Below are positions 9,188-17,554 of a stretch of 64,000 nt of DNA, one piece after another. A model generated the notes under the pieces. It searched no databases and had not been told where the DNA came from. It worked only from the letters and a program-made list of their open reading frames with translations. The DNA is from Methylorubrum extorquens (GTDB lineage Bacteria; Pseudomonadota; Alphaproteobacteria; Rhizobiales; Beijerinckiaceae). The stretch's first letter is position 1. Every line of letters starts with the position of its first letter. The stretch is taken from NCBI RefSeq assembly GCF_024169925.1, contig NZ_JALJXF010000002.1, positions 124,001 through 188,000 on the forward strand, written 5' to 3'. The translations under genes and the position numbers were made by a program.

Positions 9188-9218
9188 CCGCCCGGCGGCG
9201 CGCATCTGCGCCGGGCGG
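9188..9218. terminator. GC-rich hairpin between convergent marR and pcaL genes
   Basis: Arms CCGCCCGGCG and CGCCGGGCGG pair perfectly over 10 bases with an 11-base loop. The position, between the stops of two convergent genes, suits a bidirectional terminator, although no clear T-run follows. Confidence 0.5.
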
Positions 9219-9238
9219 CGCAGGTTCCTGCCCCGGCC

Positions 9239-10426
9239 TCAGGGGCCGGCATCGGCGGCCTCGCCCAGCGTGTCCCGCACCCAGCGGAAGGCACCGTTGG
9301 CGGCCGGGACTCCGGCATAGATCGCCGTCTGCAGGAGCAGGGCCTGCAACTCGTCGAGGTCGAGTCCGTTGGCGAGCGCCGGACGGATATGGAGCTTGAA
9401 CTCCTCCTCACGCCCCAGCGCCGCCATCAGGGCGAGGGTCACCAGGGAACGCGTCTTCCAGGGCAGGCGCGGATCGCCCCAGATCTCGCCCCAGGCCGTG
9501 CGGGTGATGAAGTCCTGCCAGGGTCCGGCAAAGCGCCCGGCCGCCGCCAGGGAGCGCTCGACATGGGCCGTGCCCAGCACGGCCTTGCGATTCTCCAGCC
9601 CCTCCGCGAAGGGCACGGCGCCGGTGGCGGCACGGTCGCCGCGCTGCCGGTCGAGGAAGCCGCCAAGATGGGCGGCCGTCGCCTCCGGGTGCTCGACGGC
9701 GAGGAGATGAGCGGCGCGCGGTAACAGGACCAGCTCCGCCTGCGGGATGCCCGCACAGATCGCCTCGGCCATCGCGGGCGGCGTCGCCGGGTCGTCGCGC
9801 CCGGCGATGACGAGGGTCGGCGCCCCGATGCGGCCGAGCACCGGCCGGAGGTCCATCCGGCCGATCGCCCCGCAGCACACGGCGTAGCCGACCGGATCGC
9901 AGGCCACGAAGGCCTCGCGGATCGCCGCGATGGCGGCGGGCGCGTGCGCCGAGAAGCCGGGGGTGAACCAGCGCCCGAGTGTCGCCTCGACGATCGCCGC
10001 AGTGCCCTGCGCCCGCACGGTGGCGGCCCGCTCGCCCCAGCTCTCGGGGCTCGGCAGGTGGGCCGAGGTCGCCATCAGGGTGAGGCTCAGGACCCGCTCG
10101 GGCGCGGCGGCCGCCGCTGCCTGGACGGTCATGCCACCGAGCGACAGGCCGGCGAGATGCGCCCGTGCGATGCCCAGGGCGTCGAGCAGACCGAGCAGGT
10201 CGGCGGCGAGATCTTCGATCCGGGTTTCGGCGTCGCGGGTCGCGGAGCCGCCGTGCCCGCGGGTGTCGTAGCGCAGGATCCGGTAGCGCCCGTGCAGCCG
10301 TCTGGCCACGCCGTCCCACATCGCCAGCGTCGTGCCAAGCGAGTTCGAAAGGACGAGGACCGGCGCGCCGCTCGGGCCAGAGAACTCGTAGGTCAGGTCG
10401 ATATCGTTGATGCGGATCAGGGGCAT
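9239..10426 (-). CDS. pcaL: Fused 3-oxoadipate enol-lactonase / 4-carboxymuconolactone decarboxylase
   Basis: A 395-residue bifunctional protein. Residues 1 to about 260 are an alpha/beta-hydrolase with the nucleophile elbow GLSLGGMTVQ, an acid in IAGRDDPATPP and the histidine in PRAAHLLAVEHP: this is PcaD, which hydrolyses 3-oxoadipate enol-lactone. Residues about 270-395 are a carboxymuconolactone decarboxylase domain (SLVTLALMAALGREEEFKLH, QTAIYAGVPAANGAFR): this is PcaC. The fusion is known from several actinobacteria and proteobacteria as PcaL. It is the last gene of the pcaHG-BKACE-pcaB-pcaL run, 28 bases after pcaB. Confidence 0.93.
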   Translation of the reverse strand: MPLIRINDIDLTYEFSGPSGAPVLVLSNSLGTTLAMWDGVARRLHGRYRILRYDTRGHGGSATRDAETRIEDLAADLLGLLDALGIARAHLAGLSLGGMTVQAAAAAAPERVLSLTLMATSAHLPSPESWGERAATVRAQGTAAIVEATLGRWFTPGFSAHAPAAIAAIREAFVACDPVGYAVCCGAIGRMDLRPVLGRIGAPTLVIAGRDDPATPPAMAEAICAGIPQAELVLLPRAAHLLAVEHPEATAAHLGGFLDRQRGDRAATGAVPFAEGLENRKAVLGTAHVERSLAAAGRFAGPWQDFITRTAWGEIWGDPRLPWKTRSLVTLALMAALGREEEFKLHIRPALANGLDLDELQALLLQTAIYAGVPAANGAFRWVRDTLGEAADAGP

Positions 10427-10454
10427 GCGGGGTCGAGGCTCCGTCTCGGCAGGA

Positions 10455-11813
10455 TCATTGCGATGCAGTCGAATCCGCGCGCGCCGCGATCTGTGCGAGC
10501 GCACGGTCGGTGGCCGCCGCTGCGGCGGCGACGGGGTGCGTGAGGTCGAAGGCGGCGCCGAGATCGATGCCCTGCGCCTCCGGCATCGCCGCGAGCACGG
10601 TGTGCAGGTCGCGGCCGGAAGCGTGCACCTCGGCGCAGGCGCGCTCCACCAGGGCGTGCGCCGCCGCGCCGCCGCAGCGGCGCGCGCAGGCCGCGGCCGC
10701 GGCATCGGCGAAGAGCAGGCCCCGCGTGAGATCGAGGTTGCGGCGCATCCGTCCGGGATCGACGACGAGCCCCTCTGCCACCGCCCGCGCCTCGCGCAAC
10801 GCCCCGGAGGCGAGACCGAAGAGCTGGGGCAGGGCATGCCACTCGGCATGCCAAGCGCCGGCCGGCCGCTCGTGAGCAGCGGCCATCGTGTCGAGGAGCG
10901 TGCCCGCATGGCCCTTGGCGGCCCCGAAGGCGGCCAGGATGACGGTGGCGGAGACGGGGTTGCGCTTGTGCGGCATCGCCGAGGAGCCGCCCCGGCCGGG
11001 CACGAAGGGCTCGGACACTTCCGCCACCTCCGTCGAGGCGAGATGGGCGATGTCGCCCGCACATTTCGCCAGCGCCCCGAGAAGGCGGGCGAGCCAGCCT
11101 CCGGCCTCGGCGATGCGGGCGCGGCGGGTGTGCCAGGCGACCGTCTCGGGGCCGAGGCCGAGATGCCGGGCATAGGCGGTGGCCACGGCCTCGGCCTGCC
11201 CGCCGAGAGCGCCGAGCGTGCCGACGGGACCGCCGAGCGAGGCGGTGAGCACGCGCGCCCGGAGGCCCGGCAGTTGGTCGGTGACCTCCGCAAGGCCGAG
11301 CGCCCAGGTCGCCGCCTTGTAGCCGAAGCAGATCGGCGCGGCGTGCTGGCCGTAGGTGCGGCCGACGCAGGGGGTGGCGCGGTACTCCGTGGCGAGGCGC
11401 ACGAGCCCGGCGACAACGGCCTCGCTCTCGGCCGCGATCAGGTCGAACCCCGACCGCATCTGCAGGACGAGGGCGGTGTCGGCGATGTCCTGGGTGGTGG
11501 CGCCCTTGTGGAAGGCCGGCTCCAGCTCGGGCGGCAGGCGCCTGCGCACGGCCGCGACGAACGGGATCACCGGCACCCCCGCCAGCGCGGTGCCGGCCGC
11601 CAGCGCGTCGATATCGAGCGTCTCCGGCGCGATCGCCGCGATGGCGTCGGCGAGGGCCGCCGGCGCGAGGCCGACCTCTGCCTCGGCCCGGGCGAGCGCC
11701 GCCTCGGCCCGCAGCATCCCGGCGAGGCGCGCCGCGTCCGAGAAGGCCTCGCGCATCGCCGCGCTCGCGAAGAGCGGCCCAAGCAGGCCCGAATCGAGGG
11801 CAGAGAAGCTCAT
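10455..11813 (-). CDS. pcaB: 3-carboxy-cis,cis-muconate cycloisomerase
   Basis: A 452-residue member of the fumarase/aspartase/adenylosuccinate lyase superfamily. The superfamily signature GSSAMPHKRNP is present near residue 280, and CVGRTYGQHAAPICFG and HKGATTQDIADTALV match the PcaB type. It converts 3-carboxymuconate to 4-carboxymuconolactone. It starts 2 bases after the stop of the BKACE gene and lies upstream of pcaL, so the three are probably translated from one message. The length is normal for the family. Confidence 0.93.
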   Translation of the reverse strand: MSFSALDSGLLGPLFASAAMREAFSDAARLAGMLRAEAALARAEAEVGLAPAALADAIAAIAPETLDIDALAAGTALAGVPVIPFVAAVRRRLPPELEPAFHKGATTQDIADTALVLQMRSGFDLIAAESEAVVAGLVRLATEYRATPCVGRTYGQHAAPICFGYKAATWALGLAEVTDQLPGLRARVLTASLGGPVGTLGALGGQAEAVATAYARHLGLGPETVAWHTRRARIAEAGGWLARLLGALAKCAGDIAHLASTEVAEVSEPFVPGRGGSSAMPHKRNPVSATVILAAFGAAKGHAGTLLDTMAAAHERPAGAWHAEWHALPQLFGLASGALREARAVAEGLVVDPGRMRRNLDLTRGLLFADAAAAACARRCGGAAAHALVERACAEVHASGRDLHTVLAAMPEAQGIDLGAAFDLTHPVAAAAAATDRALAQIAARADSTASQ

Positions 11814-11815
11814 CC

Positions 11816-12649
11816 TCAGGCCGCGAGCCGGAGGGCGGCGCGGGCCTCGGCGGGCGTCGCCGGACGCCGGCCGTGCCGCTGCACGGCCTCGACCGCGAGC
11901 CCGACGAGCTCGGCGTTGCTCGCCGCCAGCCGGTCCTTCGTGACCCGGATGTTGTCCTCGAGTCCGGTGCGCACCGCGTCCGCCCCGCGCGCCAGCGCCC
12001 AGTCCATCACCACCGCTTGGCTGCGGCCGATCCCGGCCGCCGTCCAGGTCGCCCCGGGGATGACCCGGCGGGTCTCGCAGAGCAGCAGGTCGAGCAGGTG
12101 CTCCTCGGCCGGCATCGCGTTCTGCACACCCATCACGAACTGCACGTGGGGGTGCGGGTCCATCAGCCCGGCCGCGATCAGGCGCCCGGCCCCATGGATG
12201 TGCGAGAGGTCAAAGATCTCGATCTCGGGCCGCACGCCGTGGCCCTTCATCTGCGTCGCCAGATCGGTCACCAGGGTGGTGTGGTTCTCGTAGACGATGC
12301 TCGGGAAGTTGACCGAACCGGTCGAGAGCGAGGCCATGTCGGGCCGGTGCCGGAGCGACAGCCCGCGGCTCGCCGGGTCGCGCCCGCGCCCGCCGGTGGA
12401 GAACTGCACGATCATCCCGGGGCAGTGGCGGCGCAGCCCCTCCTGCACGGCGGCGAACCGGTCCGGATCGGACGAGGGAGTCTCGTCGTCGTTGCGGACG
12501 TGGATATGGGCCAGCGTCGCGCCGGCCTCGAAGGCCTGATGGGTCGATTCGATCTGCTCCGCGACCGCAATCGGCACGGCCGGGTTGTCGGCCTTGCGCG
12601 GCACCGAGCCGGTGATCGCCACCGCGACGACGACGGAATTGCTGCTCAT
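11816..12649 (-). CDS. BKACE-family beta-keto acid cleavage enzyme in the pca operon
   Basis: A 277-residue TIM-barrel protein of the DUF849 / 3-keto-5-aminohexanoate cleavage enzyme family. Family members are zinc-dependent and transfer the acetoacetyl part of a beta-keto acid to acetyl-CoA. The metal-binding HIHVR near residue 50 and conserved segments such as MGVQNAMPAEEH and TGLEDNIRV are present. The start at 12649 has GAGG upstream; an earlier GTG at 12676 is possible. Placed between pcaG and pcaB, its probable substrate is 3-oxoadipate, giving succinyl-CoA and acetoacetate, which would bypass PcaIJ and PcaF. The substrate is inferred; no pcaI, pcaJ or pcaF is in this window. Confidence 0.85.
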   Translation of the reverse strand: MSSNSVVVAVAITGSVPRKADNPAVPIAVAEQIESTHQAFEAGATLAHIHVRNDDETPSSDPDRFAAVQEGLRRHCPGMIVQFSTGGRGRDPASRGLSLRHRPDMASLSTGSVNFPSIVYENHTTLVTDLATQMKGHGVRPEIEIFDLSHIHGAGRLIAAGLMDPHPHVQFVMGVQNAMPAEEHLLDLLLCETRRVIPGATWTAAGIGRSQAVVMDWALARGADAVRTGLEDNIRVTKDRLAASNAELVGLAVEAVQRHGRRPATPAEARAALRLAA

Positions 12650-12653
12650 CTCT

Positions 12654-12705
12654 CTTGCCTCACGACCTTGCCTCACGAACTTGCCTCAGGCTTTCGCCTC
12701 ACCAC
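12654..12705. repeat. Four tandem 13-bp repeats between pcaG and the BKACE gene
   Basis: CTTGCCTCACGAC (12654) is followed directly by CTTGCCTCACGAA (12667), CTTGCCTCAGGCT (12680) and the weaker TTCGCCTCACCAC (12693). On the coding strand each unit reads GTGAGGCAAG, so the array repeats a GAGG ribosome-binding motif just upstream of the BKACE start. Confidence 0.7.
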
Positions 12706-12731
12706 TCCCGCCCCATGACGCGTCTCCCGCC

Positions 12732-13445
12732 TCACAGCGCGAAGAACACGGTCTCGTCCGCCCCGCACAGCACGATGTCGAACCGATAGGTCGGCGGTGC
12801 CTCGGCGACGCGCGGGGCGATGAGCGTGCGGCGGCGCGCCTCCGGCACCAGGGCGAGGATCGGGTCCGCGTCGTTGTCGGTCCCGTCGGCGAAGTACATC
12901 CGTGTGGCGAGCCGCTTCAGCAGGCCGCGGCCGAAGACCCCGATGGCGAGATGGGGCGCCTGCCAGCGGTTGCTCTCGACCGCGACCGGCACACGGCCCG
13001 GCCGCAGGGTGAGGAAGCGGAAGCCGCCCGCGGCATCGACCGCCGCTCGCCCGAAGCCGATGAAGCCCGGATCGAGGGGGATCTCCGCCCGGGTGTCGGC
13101 GGCGCCGTGGTAGCGGCCGGCGGCGTTGGCACCCCAGATCTCGATCATCGCGTCGGTGACCGGCTCGCCCGCCCCGTCCCGCACCGTACCGACGACGGAG
13201 ACGATCTCGCCCGTCACCGGCCCGCGCGGGGGGGCTAGGTGGAGGACGTCATGCTCCTCCGGAAACAGGTCGAGGCGCGCGCCGATGTCGGAAGCGCCGA
13301 CGAGGTCGGCGCCCCCCTTCCAGGGCAGGCCGTAATGGAAGAACGGACCAACCGTCTGCGAGGGCGTCTGGCCGAACAAGGCTGGGTCCTGGTTGTCGGC
13401 GCGGGGAGCGGCGTTGCGGGGCAGGCCTTCGAGGGCGTCGGTCAT
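12732..13445 (-). CDS. pcaG: Protocatechuate 3,4-dioxygenase, alpha subunit
   Basis: A 237-residue intradiol dioxygenase subunit. SQTVGPFFHYGLPW opens the domain, IWGANAAGRYHGAADT and GFRFLTLRPGRVPV correspond to the catalytic barrel, and the alpha subunit lacks the full set of iron ligands, as expected. It starts one base after the pcaH stop, so the two subunits are probably translationally coupled. The ATG at 13445 is preferred over an upstream start that would overlap pcaH. With PcaH it forms the enzyme that opens protocatechuate to 3-carboxy-cis,cis-muconate. Confidence 0.94.
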   Translation of the reverse strand: MTDALEGLPRNAAPRADNQDPALFGQTPSQTVGPFFHYGLPWKGGADLVGASDIGARLDLFPEEHDVLHLAPPRGPVTGEIVSVVGTVRDGAGEPVTDAMIEIWGANAAGRYHGAADTRAEIPLDPGFIGFGRAAVDAAGGFRFLTLRPGRVPVAVESNRWQAPHLAIGVFGRGLLKRLATRMYFADGTDNDADPILALVPEARRRTLIAPRVAEAPPTYRFDIVLCGADETVFFAL

Positions 13446-13446
13446 C

Positions 13447-14154
13447 TCAAGGCTCCCACGGCGTGGCGTCGCGCCCGCGCAGCACGATGTCGAAGATGTA
13501 GCCGAGGGCGTAATCCGGCTGCGTCGTGTCGATGTCGAAGCGCGCGACGAGGCGGTTGCGGTAGGGCATCGGCACGGCATTGGCGATCGGGTCGATCTCG
13601 ATGAGCGGGTCGTCGGGGAAGTAGAGCTGCGTCACCAGCCGGGTGGCGAAGGCCGGCCCAAGCAGGGACAGGTGGATATGGGCCGGGCGCCAGGCGTTGC
13701 GGTGGTTGCCCCATGGATAGGCTCCGGGCCGGATCGTGGTGAAGCGGTAGCGCCCCTGCGCATCGGTGACGACCCGGCCGGTGCCGGTGAAGTTCGGATC
13801 GAGCGGCGCATCCCACTGATCGCGTCGGTGGATGTAGCGGCCGGCGGCGTTGGCCTGCCAGACCTCGACCACCGTGTCAGGCACGGGCCGCGCCGCCTCG
13901 TCGAGAACGCGGCCGGTGACCACGATGCGCTGACCGATCGCCACGCCCGGCCCCCGGTCGTGGCGGGTCAGGTCGGCGATGGCCGGGCCCATCAGGGCCT
14001 CCCAGGTCCCGGCCGGCCCGGTGGTCTCGGTAAGCGTGTGGGGGATTCGCACCAGCGGCTCGCGCGGGCTGCGCAGAACGGTCGAGCGGTAGGCGGGGAA
14101 CAGCGAGGGCGGCTGGCCCGCATCCCGCGGGTGGTCGAACGTGGCGTCGGACAT
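13447..14154 (-). CDS. pcaH: Protocatechuate 3,4-dioxygenase, beta (iron-binding) subunit
   Basis: A 235-residue catalytic subunit. The ferric-iron ligands of the family are visible: a tyrosine in ANAAGRYIHRRD, a tyrosine in RPGAYPWGNHRNAW, and two histidines in RPAHIHLSLLG. The N-terminal segment SPREPLVRIPHTLTETTGP is typical of PcaH. It is the first gene after a strong hairpin (14182-14218) that separates it from pcaK, so it may be read from its own promoter or from read-through of the pobA transcript. Confidence 0.95.
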   Translation of the reverse strand: MSDATFDHPRDAGQPPSLFPAYRSTVLRSPREPLVRIPHTLTETTGPAGTWEALMGPAIADLTRHDRGPGVAIGQRIVVTGRVLDEAARPVPDTVVEVWQANAAGRYIHRRDQWDAPLDPNFTGTGRVVTDAQGRYRFTTIRPGAYPWGNHRNAWRPAHIHLSLLGPAFATRLVTQLYFPDDPLIEIDPIANAVPMPYRNRLVARFDIDTTQPDYALGYIFDIVLRGRDATPWEP

Positions 14155-14181
14155 CGAAATCCTCGGGTCGCGTGAGGGCTG

Positions 14182-14218
14182 GGCGGCGCGGGCGGCCGGT
14201 GGGGCGACCCGCGCCGCC
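14182..14218 (-). terminator. Strong hairpin between pcaK and pcaH
   Basis: GGCGGCGCGGG and CCCGCGCCGCC form a perfect 11-base stem with a 15-base loop between the pcaK stop and the pcaH start. There is no T-run, so it may act as an attenuator or mRNA-stability element rather than a full terminator. Confidence 0.45.
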
Positions 14219-14220
14219 GG

Positions 14221-15219
14221 TCAGTGGCCGAGGGCGGCGGCGCGGGCCGGGGCCGCGCCGCGGCGGGCGTTGCGTTTGGTGGCGACGGCGGCGGCCGCGA
14301 GCAGGGCCGGAACCGCGACTAACGCGAAGGTCACCGGCAGGCTCGTCCCGGCAAGTTCCGCCACCAGGAAGGAGCCGGCGATGCCGCCGAACCGGTCGAT
14401 CCCCATCAAATAGGCGGCCCACAGCATGACCAATCCGATCCGGTAGGCCGGCGAGAGGACGAGGCGGAGGCCGGCCGGCCGGCCGGGCCCCGCGGCCGCC
14501 GCGCCGAGGTCGTAGCCGGCGGCCGGTCCAGTCCCGTGGGCGATCAGGCGGAGCACCGCGTGGATGCGGGCCGGCGCCGCGCCGCGGGCCACGAGGTAGC
14601 GCACAGATTCCGGCAACAGCAGCGCCAGCAGCGCAGCCAGGGCCAGCGGCGCGGCGCCGCCGAGCAGGAGCACGCTGCGCCACCCCAGCGTCGGGATCAT
14701 CCAGGCGGCGAGGAAGCCGCCGAGCGCCGCGCCGAGGGGGAAGCCCGAGAACATCATGTTGGTGAGCAGCGCCCGGCGCCGGACCGGGCCGTACTCGCTC
14801 GTCAGCGTCACGGCGTTCGGTATCGCCGCCCCGAGGCCGAGCCCGGTGAGGAAGCGCAGGGCCGCGAGTTGCGGGAGATCAGCCTCGAAGGCGGAAGCAA
14901 GGCAGGCCAAGCCGAGTTCGACCACCGCTGCGACCAGCACCGCCTTGCGCCCGTAGCGGTCAGCCAGCGGCCCCGCTGCCAGCGCACCCATCGCGAGGCC
15001 GAACAGGGCGGCGCTCAGCACCGGGGCGAGCGCGGCGCGGCCCACGCCCCACTCGGTCATCAGCGAGGGCGCGATGTAGCCGATGGCCGCGGTGTCGAAC
15101 CCGTCGAGGAGCACCACGAGGAAGCAGAGGAGAAAGGTCAGGACCTGCGCCGCGCCGATCGGGCGGGCGTCGATCAGGGCGGGGACATCGAGGATCCCGG
15201 CGGCGCTCTCGTGGCTCAT
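14221..15219 (-). CDS. pcaK: PcaK-like aromatic acid/H+ symporter with an internal deletion
   Basis: An MFS transporter of the AAHS family, shortened to 332 residues where about 440 are usual. The N-terminal half is complete: LDGFDTAAIGYIAPSL in helix 1, the loop GPLADRYGRKAV, and SEYGPVRRRALLTNMMFSG. After helix 7 (GLVMLWAAYLMG) the sequence jumps to IDRFGGIAGSFLVAELAG, which normally lies in helices 11-12, so roughly 100 residues are missing in frame. The junction lies near 14395-14405. Its start overlaps the pobA stop as ATGA, so it is coupled to pobA. It would have imported 4-hydroxybenzoate or protocatechuate; as it stands it is probably non-functional. Confidence 0.75.
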   Translation of the reverse strand: MSHESAAGILDVPALIDARPIGAAQVLTFLLCFLVVLLDGFDTAAIGYIAPSLMTEWGVGRAALAPVLSAALFGLAMGALAAGPLADRYGRKAVLVAAVVELGLACLASAFEADLPQLAALRFLTGLGLGAAIPNAVTLTSEYGPVRRRALLTNMMFSGFPLGAALGGFLAAWMIPTLGWRSVLLLGGAAPLALAALLALLLPESVRYLVARGAAPARIHAVLRLIAHGTGPAAGYDLGAAAAGPGRPAGLRLVLSPAYRIGLVMLWAAYLMGIDRFGGIAGSFLVAELAGTSLPVTFALVAVPALLAAAAVATKRNARRGAAPARAAALGH

Positions 15220-16460
15220 GCGCACATCCCGCGCAGGTTCGCGCTCGGGGCCGAGAAAAAGTCCGCAACAGAGGTCGAGACCGGGGGGGGATCGAGGGGC
15301 AGGCCGACATAGTTCTCGGCCAGCACCGTCTGGGCGGCGCGCGAGGTGCCGAGATAGGCGAGCTCCGCCAGCTGCATACGCCGGTCGAAGCCGGTCTCCT
15401 CGGGGAAGCGGTGCATCAGGCGGGTGAACCACCACGAGAACCGCTCCGCCTTCCACACCCGCGCCAGCGCCCGCGCCGAGTAGCCGTCGAGACCCGAACC
15501 CGTGCCGCGGGCGTAGAAGGCCTCCAGCGCCTCGGCCAGCATCACCACGTCCGAGACGGCGAGGTTGAGGCCCTTGGCGCCGGTGGGCGGCACGATGTGG
15601 GCGGCATCCCCGGCCAGGAACAGCCGGCCCCAGCGCATCGGCTCGCCGACGAAACTGCGCAGGGGCGCAATGCTTTTCTCGAAGGCGGGGCCGCGCACGA
15701 TCCCGCCCGCGATGCCGGGGCCGAGGCGCAAGCAGAGCTCGTCCCAGAAACGTGTGTCCGGCCAGTCCTCCGGACGCTCGTCGATGCCGCACTGGATGTA
15801 GTAGCGGCTGCGTGTCGCCGAGCGCATGCTGGCGAGCGCGAAGCCGTTGGCGTGACTCGCGTAGACGAGCTCGTGCGCGGCGGGAGGCACGTCCGTGAGG
15901 ATGCCGAGCCAGCCGAAGGGGTAGATCCGCTCGAAGGTTCTCAGCACGTCCGCCGGGATCGACCGGCGGGAGATGCCGTGGAAGCCGTCGCAGCCCGCAA
16001 CGTAGTCGCAGACGAGGTGCTGCGGGCCCGCGGGCGTGCGGTAGGTCAGGCTCGGGGCGGCGCCGTCGAGATCGTGCAGGCGCAGGTCCTGGGCCTCGTA
16101 CACCACCGCGAGGCCCCGCGCCTCGCCCGCATCGAAGAGGTCGCGCATCACCTCCTGCTGGCCGTAGACCGTGACTGCGGCGCCGGTCAGCGCGGCCATG
16201 TCGATGCGGAAGCTCTCGCCGTCCACCGCGAGGTTGGCGCCCGTGTGGACGAGGCCCTCGCTGCGCAGGCGCCCGTCGAGGCCGAGCCGCGCGAGCACGT
16301 CCACGGTGCCCTGCTCCAGCACGCCGGCACGCACGCGGCCCTCGACGTAGTCGCGCGTGCGGCGCTCCACCACGACGCTGGCGATGCCGGCCGCGTGCAG
16401 CAGATGCGCCAAGACCATCCCGGCCGGCCCGGCACCGACGATCGCGACCTGCGTGCGCAT
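15216..16460 (-). CDS. pobA: 4-hydroxybenzoate 3-monooxygenase
   Basis: A 414-residue class A flavoprotein hydroxylase that converts 4-hydroxybenzoate to protocatechuate with NADPH and oxygen. The FAD dinucleotide motif VAIVGAGPAGMVLAHLL is at the N terminus, the DG motif VAGCDGFHGISRR is near residue 160, and the GD motif LFLAGDAAHIVPPTGAKGLN is near residue 290. RVRAGVLEQGTVDVL is a PobA hallmark. It is divergent from a PobR-like AraC regulator and translationally coupled to pcaK. It is slightly longer than the roughly 394-residue Pseudomonas enzyme. Confidence 0.95.
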   Translation of the reverse strand: MRTQVAIVGAGPAGMVLAHLLHAAGIASVVVERRTRDYVEGRVRAGVLEQGTVDVLARLGLDGRLRSEGLVHTGANLAVDGESFRIDMAALTGAAVTVYGQQEVMRDLFDAGEARGLAVVYEAQDLRLHDLDGAAPSLTYRTPAGPQHLVCDYVAGCDGFHGISRRSIPADVLRTFERIYPFGWLGILTDVPPAAHELVYASHANGFALASMRSATRSRYYIQCGIDERPEDWPDTRFWDELCLRLGPGIAGGIVRGPAFEKSIAPLRSFVGEPMRWGRLFLAGDAAHIVPPTGAKGLNLAVSDVVMLAEALEAFYARGTGSGLDGYSARALARVWKAERFSWWFTRLMHRFPEETGFDRRMQLAELAYLGTSRAAQTVLAENYVGLPLDPPPVSTSVADFFSAPSANLRGMCA

Positions 16461-16598
16461 GGCCGGCCCTCCCTGATCCGTGACGGTCGATCCGCACCGG
16501 CTTGTGCAGGATCTTGCCGATGCCGGCGCCGCGCGGGTATGGAGGCGGCGGCGTTTTTCTTGTACTTTTGTGCCGTTTATCGAAAGGCCGCGTGCCCC

Positions 16599-17462
16599 AT
16601 GCCGAAACCTGTCGTGCCCCGGTATTTCCTTTACGGCGAGCCACCGCAGACTGCGGATGACGGGTTTCTGCACCTCGAAGACCTGGACGATCGCAGCCGC
16701 CCGGCGGCCTGGCGGATTCGTCCGCACGCCCATGCCGACCTGCACCAAGTGTTCTGCATCCGGTACGGCCGCGGCACCGTCACGGCCGAGGGCGAGGAGA
16801 CCGCTTTCGCGGCACCCTGTGCGCTGGTCGTCCCGGCGGGCGTGGTGCACGGCTTCGTCTACGAGGCGGGCAGCACCGGCCGCGTCCTCACCGTCTCGGA
16901 CGCGGTCCTGCGCGGGCTCGGGCGGGACGAGCGCGCCTTTGCGGCCCTGTTCGAGGGGGTGCGCTGCCTCGCTCTGGACGGAACCGCGCACCTCGATGCG
17001 GCGCTCGACGGGCTGGACCGCGAGCGGGCCAGCGCGGCCCCGGCCCAGCGGGCCGCCCTGAAAGCGCATCTCACGCTGCTCCTCGTCGAACTGGCGCGCC
17101 TTGCCGACGCGCGGGCGGCCGATGGTCCCACTCGCCTGGCCGCCCATGCAAGGATCGTCGCCCGCTTCCGAGCGGCGATCGAGGAGCATTACCGCGCCGG
17201 CCTCAGCCTGGAGCAGTACTGCAACCGGATCGGCACCACGGTCGGGCGTCTGCGCGTCGCCTGCCGGGCTGTGGCCGGCGCGACGCCGGGCCAGCTCATC
17301 GCCGACCGGGTCATCCTGGAGGCCAAGCGCTCCCTGCGCTACTCCGACCTGCCGGTGGCGGAGATCGCCTACGACCTCGGCTTCCACGACCCTGCGTATT
17401 TCTCGCGCTACTTCTCGCGCGTCACAGGATCGAGCCCCTCCGCATTCCGTCGTGCCGACTGA
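16599..17462 (+). CDS. pobR: PobR-like AraC-family activator of pobA
   Basis: A 287-residue regulator. The opening VPRYFLYGEPP, the cupin segment IRPHAHADLHQVFCIRYGRG and LVVPAGVVHGF match PobR-type sensors. The C-terminal AraC domain has LSLEQYCNRIGTTVGRLRVA and VAEIAYDLGFHDPAYFSRYF. It is divergent from pobA with a 138-base intergenic region, the classic arrangement for 4-hydroxybenzoate-dependent activation. The start at 16599 aligns with the usual PobR N terminus; an upstream in-frame ATG would add about 20 residues. Its stop lies only 93 bases before an IS remnant, the left edge of the accessory island. Confidence 0.85.
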   Translation: MPKPVVPRYFLYGEPPQTADDGFLHLEDLDDRSRPAAWRIRPHAHADLHQVFCIRYGRGTVTAEGEETAFAAPCALVVPAGVVHGFVYEAGSTGRVLTVSDAVLRGLGRDERAFAALFEGVRCLALDGTAHLDAALDGLDRERASAAPAQRAALKAHLTLLLVELARLADARAADGPTRLAAHARIVARFRAAIEEHYRAGLSLEQYCNRIGTTVGRLRVACRAVAGATPGQLIADRVILEAKRSLRYSDLPVAEIAYDLGFHDPAYFSRYFSRVTGSSPSAFRRAD

Positions 17463-17554
17463 GGTAGCGGCGGCTGGGTCAGGTGATTCTCCGCGCGTCC
17501 TGTACAGACCCAGTGAAGACTGATTCGATATGGCTGCCCGACCGACGTCCCCCT

